Assembly (NCBI GenBank): GCA_963932145.1
Contig: OZ010572.1
Location: forward strand, 87,507,139-87,571,138
DNA: 64,000 nucleotides
DNA from: Acanthosepion lycidas
Taxonomy: Eukaryota; Mollusca; Cephalopoda; Sepiida; Sepiidae
Direction of reading: 5' to 3'
Every line of letters begins with the position of its first letter. Positions within the stretch are counted from its first letter, which is position 1. The translations under genes and the position numbers were made by a program. This document shows positions 28,047 through 41,300 of this stretch, in pieces. The notes below the pieces were generated by a model, which worked only from the letters and a program-made list of their open reading frames with translations, ran no database searches and had not been told where the DNA came from.

Positions 28047-29279
28047 CACACATAGCTATAAGGATGTATTTATACGGGTGGTCAATAAAAATACAGAATA
28101 ATTCCTTTGTATTTAACTGGTATGAACAGTATTTACAAAAAATAGGCATACATGCAGACTTTATTTTCATTTTTACTTTTAATCCATCATCAAAAATAAT
28201 TTTCTTATTTTCTTTTCACTGCTCTATGAATCAAACACTTTTATAATTATTTTGCATTTAAATATACTTTGGGGGATTGTTATGACATTTTAAAATGTAT
28301 ATTTTACATTTACAATATGACAAACAGGTTTGTAATATGTGCACAATTTTTGCACAAATTATTTGTCTGAGGCATTTAACGACTGCCAATCTTTAAATAC
28401 AAAAAGTATTGCAGGTAGCATAAGAAAGATGGAAGTAAATGGTTAATGGATCTCAATAATAAAGAGCAGCCATTTTGATAGGGAGGCTAAACTTTCTTAA
28501 CAAATGAAGTTAAAATCATAAAAACTTTCTTACCAAATGAGGTTATAATCATAAAAAAAAGATACTTGAAAATTTAAATAAAAATATTTTTGTTATTTAC
28601 CTGTACAGTTAAAATTAAAAATAATTAAAATTCAACTTTTTCCTTTGCTAAAACTTTATATATGGAAGTAATCTTATATTTTCCTCTGTAACGGCTCCTT
28701 TTTAAGAAAATAAAGGAAATGGCCAATCCAGAGGTTTCTTTCACAGCATTGTTGTAACCAGCATATAACAAGTCCTCTGATTAGCCAATAGATGGGCCAA
28801 TGACAGCCTTACCTCATTTCCACTTTGGCAGAAAAATTAGAAACTATCTCTCTGTTGACAACTGACCCTGGAGCAGTAAAAATGTACCAAGCTGCTTTCT
28901 GACCAACAATGCAGAAAAGTCATGTATGTAACATTTGAATAAATATCTCTAATTATATATATTTTATAAATTAACTGATTTAAAATATGGTTTCTTTGCT
29001 ACACAGTAATAACCATGTTTCAAAAACTGAAGCTAAAAACTTCAAATGTAATTATATAATTGATTAAAAGTATTAGTTGTTTCACCTACAAGTGAATTCA
29101 CTTGAAGATGAAACAGAACTAATGCTTTTAACTATGGTTATTACTGTGTAGCGAAGAAACTATATTTTAGATCAGTTAATTTATAATATTTATGCTCTGT
29201 AAATTTACATTGAGCACTGTTTTGTAAAAATAAAAATATCAATAAAAACACCAAATTATATATCTTACTGTTCTTTCTC

Positions 29280-29323
<44 letters not shown>

Positions 29324-32300
29324 CATTCCATGATTCTCTTGTTATGGCTGTTATTAGAAGGGACCCATATTGTGCATAACTGTACAATGTCTGCAACACA
29401 TCCCATTGATTTCCATGATTAAAAGACAAATTGTAAATGCCAGAATAAACATCTTAAACAGTAACAAACAAACTGATGCCCCCCCCTTCCCACTTCCAAT
29501 GTGCTGTATCCCTTCAGGATATGAGCAATCATGGTTCTCCACAAGCGCAAATTTTTTGTTTCCATTTTTCTTAAAACCTCCTCATTCCTCACATATTTCA
29601 TCCACTGTACGCTCAACATTCTTCTGTTGAATCATACATGTGTTGTCTAAAGTCTGTTCTTCATCTGTGAGAAAATTGTCCAGTATTCACAGCCATATAG
29701 ACAGATCGATATTACATTGTAGTTCAACACACCTTTCTTCATTGGTTATAACACTTACCAGATTGTTAAATTTCTGTACTTGTTTGATTTTAACATTTCC
29801 AATTTGTAGCTCACATCTTAGATTGTCCTTAAATTCTGTCTTCTTACAATTGATGGTTAGTATTTCTTTCTACTTTCTTTTACTACTTTTCAAAAAATAT
29901 TTTGTTCACCCAATACAAGGCTCAAGAACCACTCAATGTAGAAGGTTACTGAATTCAAAATTATGAAAATCTGTAGGACAGATAATGGTTGACCTTGGAC
30001 TTGAATTAGTGAAGATTGTAGTAGTCAGAGAAGCATCCTCTCAGGAGTCAAAGCTTTTAAAAAGTTGTTCTCTAAATGGAATTTCCTTCTTACCAATAGA
30101 ATATGAATGGAATGCGAATGGTTCACCCATGTACATGGCTTGATGGATCTTAGTTGGAAAGGTCTGAACTCATAGAACTAGGGAATGTATCTCATTAGAA
30201 CATTTTTTATGGAACCAATGATAAAGTAGCAATAGGTTTGCAACATTGCATCTATGGGAAAAGGCATTGTAGGATGGGAAATAATTAATCACCTTCAAGA
30301 CTTCATAGATTCTTTTGAACTCTGTCAAGGCTAAAAAGAAAGGCAGCTCCACCCCCAAATATGTCAGTAAGTTAAGTGCCATACATGATACACACTTGGG
30401 CAATCATGTCACTTTCGATTCATGACTGATTAGGCAGAAGATTTTCCCACAGTAGGTTGCTGTTTCTTTCTGTGGTAGACAGGTTGCCAACCAAGGCTAT
30501 AGGATCCAGTCTGTCCTGCTATTTAACCAATAGCTGGGGTGAGAAAAGATAGATTCATACCTTTCCCAAGGGTATTTGCACATACGGGAATGTAATGAAT
30601 CTGACTAGAATTTAAACTTGACACTCAGATTTCTCATTCTGAGCCAATATCCATGATATGCCAGTAATATACACAAAAAAAAATGGATATGCCAATAATA
30701 GTCTATTTTCAGTTTGATCTGTCCCTTGTGAAGATAGAGTATCACAAGTGGGTTCTGATGCTTTCTAGGACAGTATAATGAGATGGCAATCTTGCCTAGA
30801 GCTTTTTTTTTTTTTTGTTCCTACAGTTTTTTTTTCAATGTCTGTGATCAAATGGTGTTATCTGTGTATCATGTATCATTGTTAAGAATGTGCCCTCCAA
30901 TAAAACAATAAATTTTTTAAAAATCTTGTAGAAATTTTAGTCCCTAGGATCGCCTTGCTGCATAGGTTAAATCCAGTATTGGAGTATTGTTTAGGAAACT
31001 TGTGGCATACTGTCCACCAGTTCTTTGTATACAGCTCTTTCAAAAAGTGTGGTTGGTTCTGCACAAGCTTTCACCACTATAATCAAATAATATGTGCAGG
31101 TAGTTTGGCTTTTTGGTTCTAAAAATTGAGTTACTTGACTATCATATATTGAAAACAATGGGAGAGTCTGGTGTGTGTATATATCACATAATAATTCATT
31201 GAGTCTAGAAAAAGAATCCTCAACAGAAAGCACTGGATGGCTGTTTCATCCTTTTTTGTATCGTAACAGTCCAGTAGTGGATGTGCACTGTTGATGAGTC
31301 CCAAAAGTCATTTTTTATTTTGTTTAATTTCTTTGCAAAAGTCAAGGCTATATAGCAATAACAAATTAGTCTCTAAACAAGGTGATACTAAAAAGTTCTT
31401 GTCCCAACCAAGAAGCCCACTAAAAAACAAAAAAATAATTGATGCATGTTCATTTGATCAAATTTTGAGAAAATAAGTCTAGCTGAGAATATTTCAGCAT
31501 TCTCTCAAAAAATCTTTGCTGTTCAAAATATTTAATGATTAAAAACATCTTTATAATAAACTAGTGAACTGAAGAAAAGAAAATGAATAAAACCTATTAT
31601 TATTAATATTATTAATATTATTATTATTATTATTATTATTATTAGTCTGTAAAAATTCACTGAGAGAAAGGAAAAAATAAATATCCAACAAAGAGAAACA
31701 AAATTCATAAAGAGAATGAGAAGAAAATCCCCCCACCAAAAAACACGGAGAGGCTCTTACAGTCAAATAACCGGTTTCTCTTCAGTGCAATTCACAACGT
31801 GGTCATGTGATCTATTGCAACATAAAGTATGGAAAAATCCCAAATATTATGCTTTAAATGAAAACATGGAATATTTTTTCATGTTCTACATTTGTTTCTT
31901 TTAAGACTTAATTTAAAAAAAATAAGAATGAATAAAAACTGAATCCAAGTAATAGTAAAATATGTATTACATTTCAATAGCAGCACTTTAACAAGGGGGG
32001 ATTAAAAGCAAGTAAACTATAGACCTTTAAAAATGTAAATAAAGGACATATTTGATAAGTAAATACTCTGAAATATAAATAACAAGTAAAAGAAGAAATG
32101 TAAAAGAGAAATGCTGCCATAAGTCAAATAGCAATGAACAACTTGCAGTTGAGTGTGTCTTGTTTGAAGAAATAAATGATGTTCTCAACATAAAAATGAA
32201 CAAAAAACACAAAAAGACATTTTCTAAAGAAAGAATTTGCAAATTGCTACTTAAAGTTTAAAGTTACAAATAGATTTTTTTGTTGTTGCTGTTGTTGTTG

Positions 32301-35300
32301 TTAGCAGTTTAAAGACTTTTTTTTACAACTGGAAAGGATAAGGGAGCAGATAATGGTGGGGAGGAAGGTTAACATTTCAAGGACCTTGAAAAATTCTCTG
32401 TAGGGAAAATGAAACATTGATTAAGTGACACTCAAAATTGATGGGAGGGTGGAGAAAAAAAAGATGATTTCTTGCACCAATTGAGAAGTGGAGAAAGACC
32501 ATTAAAAAGTAATCAAATATGTTACTTTCTTTAACATTTAAAAGATTTTGTTAGGAAAATATAATGAAAGAAATGATTGCAGATAAAGCGAGAATGAAAG
32601 AGAAAAAAAGAAAATGGTATAAGAAAAAAGAGAAAGTGGAGCAAAATGAATGACTGAAACAGAAATAGAAAAATAATAAAAGCAAAAAAAATAAGATGAA
32701 AAACAAAGAGAAAAAAAGAAGGGAAAGGGGAAGAGAAAGTAAAGAGTGGGTTATGAAGCAGGACAAATAAAAAAATGAATAAAAAAAATGAAAAACAAAA
32801 GGATTAATATGCAAAAAAAAAAAAATAAATGGAAAAAAATTTTGTAAAAGGAACTGAAATACAGAAAACAAAAAGAAACATGCAAAAATCAATGAAAAAA
32901 AGGATCACTTGAAAAACAAAGAAAAAAAAACTTGAAAAAAGACATTCAATGTTGCAGAGTTTTGAAAAGCCACTCAAAAAAGACAGGAAGCAACATTTGC
33001 TTCTAAAAAAAAGTTAAAAATGTATTTCTAAAAGGTTGTAACATCATAAATTTCTAAAAAGTTTTCTTGTTCAATTGAAATAAATTTGGGAGTGAAAAAA
33101 ATAAAAAAGATCTTTAAGACATGAAAAAAGGGAAGAAATGAAAGAATGCCCAAATCTTTCTTCTATTAGAAGATCTCTAAGCTTCTCAAAGATAGAATAC
33201 AATCAGTAAAGATTATACATCCTCAAAGTAGTGACATTAGCAAAATGAGTTTGGATAAAAACGTATTTCAGTAAAAGGTGCCTAGACAATAAGTAAAACA
33301 AATTTGATGAAATAAGACATTGACATTTATTTCACAAAGGTATCATTTATTTTCCAGAAGTAGGTGGAGATCTGTTTGATCTGTTTAAAGATTTTTCTTT
33401 TAGTGTAACAGAGAGAGAGAGCTCCCACCACCACCAGGTGGGTTTATTAATCAACAGTTCTAAAGGATTGGGAAGAAGGTACTAATTAGTTGCATAGAAG
33501 GGATTCCGGAGTAATTCCAGAAATAAGTTTTTCTTTTTAGTTAGTTGTTTCTGGGATTGAATTATTAATTACTAGGTGAATTAATTTCAGAGTAATTAAT
33601 GGATGGGTTCATTAGGTAAAGCTTGTGATAAATGGTGAATTGGATTTTGGGTGGTCTGCCAGGCGAAATCCAGCCAGAGCCCTCAGACGAGATAAGTTCT
33701 TTTCGCCGGGCTTAAGTGGACATTGTCTGCAGAAAACCCAGCAGGGAGACTGAGCCTGATTTTAGTACCTCTTGAAAACTGGGTTCCCGCAGAGCTTCAG
33801 AGATCTGGCGGAAAACACATGGTGGTCCAGGCGATTTGCATATTAAAATTCGTGGGCAGTGCCTAAAAACTGTTTAGTGCTGCCTCTCTCTATATAAGCG
33901 GCCTGCACGCTTGGGTTGAGCAGATGAGATTGGAGATCAGATCGGATAGGATCGGAGAACGCGTTGGAACACGAGAGAAGCAGCAGAGAGAGCGAGAGAG
34001 ATTGCAGATCAAAGATCGCAGATCAGAAAACGCGAAGGAAAATGTGGCGGAAACGGCTGAGTGGGTCTTGCTGATCTGGCCAATTAGTTGCATGCATCAA
34101 AAAGTCCAAATCGTACCCAGAGACAGAAATCAAGCCCGTATGAATCCTGATATCTTCGCCAACAAAGCTGAGAAAAGCTGACTGCTATATCGGAGGGGGC
34201 GGACGAAGAACCATGACTTATCTCCCTTAGTACAGCTGAATTTCGGCATAATTGTGTCTGTCTCTGTCTGTGACTGTGAATCTCGTTAAGACAGTTTGTA
34301 TTCATGCAATTACTTTGGTAGTTATATAAAAACAGTAGCTTTAAAGGGCTCTTTGTACAGAAACTGAAAGTGTTGCTTATATTTTTTCTTTCTTTGTGCC
34401 CTTGCGGTTATGACAAGAGCCTCTCTGCACAAATAGCAATTTCTTTCAGTGTGGAGCCCAGCCATTTAATTCATCCTACCTCTAGATCATTCTGAGGGAT
34501 CGAAATACTGCTGTTCGGATCAAAAATTCACAATGTGGCGAATAGTGGTGGTTCCTTCAGTTCACCGGAGGAGGACCAGGTGGTTTACTTTTCGGCCAGA
34601 ATCACCGGAGAGACAGGACAGAGCTGTAGCCGGAAGGGCTTCTATGTCAGATTAGATAAGTAAAAGATAATGAGCTCAATATTATGTAAACTGAAGTTGA
34701 AATATCAGTCACCCATCAATTTGCTTGGAATGAATAATTATTTATATGATCTAATTTATTTCCAGAAGGGGAAAAAGCTAACTTGATGTAAATTTAGTTG
34801 TATTACTTCAAATATGGGAGAAAATGATATATAAATTTTTATATATCAGAACATTTTTAGAAAAATTAATGACAGTGGAATCGTTTTTTTGTGTGAAGCA
34901 TTTCATCCTGGAGGTTTCTCAATTTTTTTTTTTTTTAATATGGTGAAGTTTTAACACCTCTCCTTGAAACAATCAGCCCATCACAGGTTAAAAATTAAAA
35001 CAACTCGGTCAAAAACTAAGTATTTACTTTGTCTCCCCACTAAGACAAGTTGTGATACAAAGTCAGTTTTTAAGGTGGGGACCTGAGTGCATACACCCGG
35101 CCTAGGAACAAAATTTGCCCACAGCCCCCATAACCACAATAACCACATAACCGGCAAGCACCGATCACTTTCTATGGTGCAATGAAAGGGTGTGGCCTCA
35201 GGCAGCTGTTCCTAAGGGTTAGGCACCTCTCAGTATAATTTTCTTCAGTTGCAACTGTCCTTTGACGGAGCCAGCCTTGAGCACACTCTGCCTAAAGACA

Positions 35301-38300
35301 GAGACGCAACTGAGAGACAAATAATGTGTTACTAACCACTCGAGAGAGTAGTTTACACACGAAACTAGTAAAAAAACCAAGGGGAATAAATGTGACAGAA
35401 ACCCGTAGCTAATTTAGATATTAAATCCCTTTACATCAACATTTCTGTTACCAAATGCTTAAATCTTTTAAAAAAGCATCTAACACAATAAAAAAATAAA
35501 CCACTCCTTACCAATAGCTAAAATCATTAAAATCTGTCAACATCACCAGTGCTATTCATCTATAACAATAATTTGGATTACCAATGGGTTCACCACAGAG
35601 TGGGGTTTTAGCTTTCATTTTCTTAGAATTTCTTGAATCTAGTCCTTTCCAGAGTATTTTACCTAAACAATTCATATACTTCCAATTTATTGATGGCACT
35701 CTATTAATATATTCATGCAAAACTACATTACTTGACCCTGTAATTAAACTAAAAGTCAAACATACAATAGAATTCTCTTACAAAACAAACAAATAACACT
35801 TTACCTTGCCTAGATATGTTACTCCATACTGACAATGACCTAAAACTAAGTCACCATCACAATCAACTGATAAAAATGATCTTGTAAATTTCTATTCTTA
35901 CCATAACAAAACAAAATCCCAAATAATTCTCACATTATATTTCAAAATACTCAGAATTTGTAGCCAAAATCTCATGAAAAAATAAAATTTACACTGTAAA
36001 AATGCTATTAAGAATAAATTCTTCTTCTATACACCATCTTCCTTTAGGATATTTTTTTAAGCATTTCAGCCCAATCAAGGTGAGAGTGTCACTGGTTTGC
36101 AGGGGTTTACATAGAATGAAGGCGAGAGAAAAAATTGTGTATGGGGGGGGAGATAAGGAAAGGATAAAAGATGAATGGGGTTCAAGACATCAGAAGATGG
36201 TGATTGACGTTGCATTTAAATTTTTGAAGATTGTAGTTATCAGGGAAGAAAGTAAACAGAAGGGAGTTCCACAGCTGGGAATTGCAAGAAAAGAAGCTGT
36301 TAGAGTAGAAGTGGTGGTTACATTTAAGTATTTCAACAGTAAAAGACCTAGATGCTAGTCTAGTAGCGTGTTTAAATTTATGCAGTCAGTGCACCAGGGA
36401 AAAAAGCTCAACAGAACAGTTGCCATGAAAATATTTGTAGAAAAGACAGAGGGAAACCACATCACATCTGTGAGAAATTGACTAGAGTCAAGATCGATTA
36501 CATTGCAGATCCTTCTTTGGATTTTGTCGAGAACCTGTGTGGTGGCTAAATGAGAACAGTTTCATTTTGGAGGCAATAAAATTTACAAGCCATTTCCTGC
36601 CCCAGTTAACCACTGATTGAAAGTCCTTTTTTTAGAGCAGCAGGCAGGTTAACATTGTCAGCATTGCCAAGTTTACTATTGAGACAGGAATAAATGGTAG
36701 TGTCATCTGCATAGATACCAGCTTGGGAAGATCATTGATGAAGATCAGAAACAGTGTAGGACCCAGGATAGAGCCTTGGGAGACCCCCACATTTATAAGA
36801 AAGAATCTGGAAGTGTGCCAATTCAGAATGACCTTCATTTCACAATTTGAAAGGAGTGATTGGATTAAATCAAATAGTTGTCCTGTAACACCATAGCCCT
36901 GAAGCTTATGCAGAAGATCGGCATGCCAAACCCTGATATATCTAGAGCCATAGCTTGAGATTTGTCATTCTTATCAAGAGCATCATATAGATATTCAGTT
37001 ATGGCCATAAGCACAACAACTGTTTACCAGGCAAAGCAAAATCCATATTGTTTGTCAGAGAGTAGGTCTTGAGAGATAAGATGCTTAACTAGTTCAGCAT
37101 TGATTACAAAGACGTTGCCAAAAAGCAGTAGGAAACAGTAGTTAGAGGGGTCAGAAGTTTTTCCAGAGTTCTTAAAAACAGGGACTACAGACAAGGACTT
37201 CCAACAAGCTGGAAAGCAGGAAGCATTGAGGCAATAGTTTAGAGAGAATTGGAGCCAGCTCAGTAGCACATTTCTTTAGGACAACAGCTGGTATTCCATC
37301 ATTTCCATTTGCCTTATAGGGATTTAATTTAGAAATGATATCTAAGACCAGTGACAAGATTATACACTCAGTAAAGAAACAGTTCTAGTGGGGAAATCAG
37401 CTATGGGCATTCCAGATATGTCAAGTGTTGAGCTGGATGAGAATTTCCAAGAAAAGCATTCAACCTTAACTGCTGTAGATGTCAGAACTTCAAACTAGTT
37501 GAATAGAGGTGGAATTAAGGATTTGCTCTTATTAGTACACTCTTGCAGAGCCACAAATAATTTCTTGAACCAAATACTAGATCCTATACAGATTCTGTCA
37601 GCAAACAGTAATTTGGCTTCATTGAGAACAACAATTGCATTCGTTACAAGCATAGACAAAGAGACATCTATTGCAATCAGACTTGATGGTACAGTCGGAA
37701 GAAGTGATTCCTATTTGGCTATAGCAGCCGAGAAAGCAGGAGAAAACCAGGGAGATGAACATGGTTTAACTTGGTATTTCCTAGCTGGAATAAAGGCATT
37801 AATGCCAGCTTTCACTCAGGAGGAGACTTCACCTATGCATTTCTGAATGGGTTGATTAAAAACTATATTCCAAGGGATATCTCAAAGGAAATCATGGAAT
37901 GAGTCCCAATCTGCTTGTTGATAACAGAAAGATATTTTGTTGGTAGGAGTATCATGGCAGATGTTTACAGATACTACAGCATGATCAGAACTGCCAAGAG
38001 GGCAGAGCTGTGTTGGCGACTATGGCTCTCCACAATTTTTTGTACTTTCTAGCTCTTAATAAATTTTGTCTTTTTGTTATCTCTCCTAAACAATGTTTTT
38101 TTTCATCCATTTACTCAAGGTAGATTATGCATTGTATTCCTCTGTCCCTCTTGCTTATACATCTTGTGAGTATCAAATTTTCAACACCCTCTTTCCTCAG
38201 TATGTGCCCTAGAAATTTCTACTGTCTCTTCCTCATGTTAAGTACAAGTGTCCTTTTTGGTCCCATTTTCTTAGTATTTTTATTGAACAAAGTGTTGAGA

Positions 38301-41300
38301 ATTTAGATAATCTCTATTGACTTATTTCTCTTGGCTGTCTTCCAAAATTGTTTCAGAAGAGTTCCCGATATTCATTTTCAAAATATAATGAAGGAATAAA
38401 TTCTTGAAAAATATAACAATACACAAAGTCAATAAAGATTAACATCTTAGATAAACCTCAAATAATCAAAGTGGAATCCACAGAATTAGTTAAAAGATTA
38501 TTAAAAAATATATTATTTTTACTCAATTCCAAATTTTTGCTACTTCGCCTTCAATGGATCAAGATTTCACAATGTTAAATATTCATACTGTTTTGAGAGT
38601 TTTCCAGTTCAAATAAAATAAGCTAAGCAGTTTGAATTTTGGTCATTCCATTTTATATAAGTTATTTCCTTATAATTTTCCAAGTGAGTAAATCCTATTA
38701 ATATTCCCTTTCCATTTAAAAAAAATAAGTTTAATTTGGTTAACAAGATTTTTAGTCACTAGTAAGGTGGCCTTATAGTGCCTAAAATAAGATGGCTTTC
38801 ATCATTAATTTCTGAGACTGAACATGTTTTGTCATCCCAATGACTTCATATTTGTTCTTAACATTTTCATGCTTGTTATGAATAAACAAATTACTTATCT
38901 GATGTTAAGTAATTTTGTGTATATATGTTAAACATTTAACAAACATAACTTAGTACTTTGAGAAACTTCAAGTCTAATGGAACATACACAGAGATTATAA
39001 TCCTAAAAGATGACATAACAACAGTAATAACAAATATTACAATTTATACACATTAAATTGATTAACATTAGATTGAATTTTTGTTAATAATGACAACAGT
39101 TAATTTGTTGTGCACTCAAAAACTCTTCCTTTAGAGCTAATCAAAGTTTGTATCTATTTCAGTTAAATACAAGTCAAGCCCAGTCAGAGTTGATGGGTGA
39201 CTGCTTCGGAATACTGTAAGCAACCTTATACAATCCAAAATAAGATTTAACTTTAAATAATCCACAAAGACATAAAAAACAAATCAATCAAGTTCAATTA
39301 AATTCTATGCATCAATCACAAAACTATATATATATAAGTTACGAGGTTTTATTTCCTTTGTTATATATTTAGATATACATGATTGTTTTTCTTGGTTTTT
39401 TTATATATTTAGGTAAGTCATGATGGTACCTATGGACAATAATGGCTATGTCCCAATTCCTATAAATACAGTGGTATGTACTGTATGTAGTCTTCCACTT
39501 GGGATTCACCTTGGTTCACTTCTAGCTCACCAGTAGCAGTTGATTACTTACTACATACCGCCGGCAAATCTTGTACGCTGTTCCTGTTATAAATATTATT
39601 GTTCTATTTCAAACCTTCATTTTGGTTATTCTTATGTTGGTGCAAAAATAATGTCGTTTTCTCACATATGTTACTATGTGAGAAAACGACATTATTTTTG
39701 CCAACCTAATACCATTTGCATCATTAAAACAAATTGATGACCAGCTTGATAGACTCAAAAAATAAGTGTTATATCGAAGGTGGAATATAGCGATTGGGTT
39801 TCACCAACTGTTTATATAAAGAAAATGTCGAAAGAGATATGTGTCTGCATGGATTTTTTCATGGGTTTAAACGATGCCCTCAAAAGTTATCATTGTCCAC
39901 TTCCAGGGCCAGAAAAGGTTTCTGCACAACTTAATGGGGATCAGATATTTTCCAAAATCGACCTAAGTGACACATATCTTCAGATTCAAGTAGATTCAAG
40001 ATTACTGACCATAAATACACATCGACAATTGTATAAATTTAATTGTTTGCCTTTCAGCATAAATGTTGTACCAGCTATTTTTCAGCAAGTAATGGACATG
40101 ATGCTGAGTGGACTTGACTTTTCAGTCACTTATCTTAATAATATTTTACTGAAAAGTGAAGACCCAGAAGAAGACAAGAAAAATGTTTTTGAAGTGTTCA
40201 GAAGAATTTAGGACTATGGATTTAGCAGTACAAAAATGAATCCTGAAAGAATTCCATACAGGATACCCTGGTATATCCAGAATGAAAAGCTTAATGAGAA
40301 GTTACATACACTGGCATAGCATGGATAGCGACATTGAATGTTTGGTAAAGTCATGCAAAGGCTGCGCATTGGCAACTAAAGTATCACTAATTAAGTTTTA
40401 CTCATGTCCAGAAACTGACCGCCCATGGTCACAACTGCATATTGACTTTGCTGGTCCACTTAATGGGACATATTATCTGATCACCATAGACAGTTTTTCC
40501 AAGTGGCCAGAGATATTTAGATGTAAGAAACCAACCACGCAAATAGTAATTCAGTTACTACACAAACTGTTTTGGTTTGGAGTAGTAGATTCTATTGTTT
40601 CAGATAACAGCACTCAATTTACATCAAAAGAATTTGAAGAATTTTGTAAAATGTTTGTGGTAGGGCAATAAAAATTGCCCCTTACCACCCTAGAAGTACT
40701 GGCCAGACAGAGAATTTTGTGGATAGCTTCAAAAAGGCTCTTAAAAAAAACAACGGTGGATCCACAAATACAGCATTACAGCAATTTTTACAAGTGTATA
40801 GATTTATACCAAATAGAAATGTGTCTTTGGCCATGACTCCAGCAGAAAGTATGTTTACACAGAAAGCAAGATCAGTTTCTGACAAACTGATACTCAATAA
40901 GAAAAAACATTATCATACAGTACAAAAAAGCTGGAAAGAAATTTTACAAAATTGGTTAAAGGTTTTTTTTTACCGGATGTATCAGACAAATAAATCATAT
41001 TCAGAAGTTGGAACTATTGTCCGAAGAATCGGCAGGATGGTGTATCTAGTCAAAGGATCAGAAACGGTGCACAAAAGGCACTATAATCAAATAAAAAGTA
41101 GGTCTTCAAGTGAAGAGAATAATACTCCAGATGAGGTTGAACCTTTGAAGGTTCTTTTTGATATATTTGATGTACCCATCCTTCAGAAAGCTCCTGAGAT
41201 AGAAGTCCGAGAAAGACGTAGTAAAAGAAAAAGTAGGGAAACAGAATGTATAAAAATCAACCCAAAAAAGGAAAAAATATTGACTCTATGCAGAATAAAT

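Noticed and set aside
32551-32892. Minus-strand frame of 113 codons rich in Phe, Leu and Ser, looking like a membrane protein
   Set aside because: It is the complement of a purine-rich low-complexity tract; its composition explains the frame and no exon borders or motifs are present.
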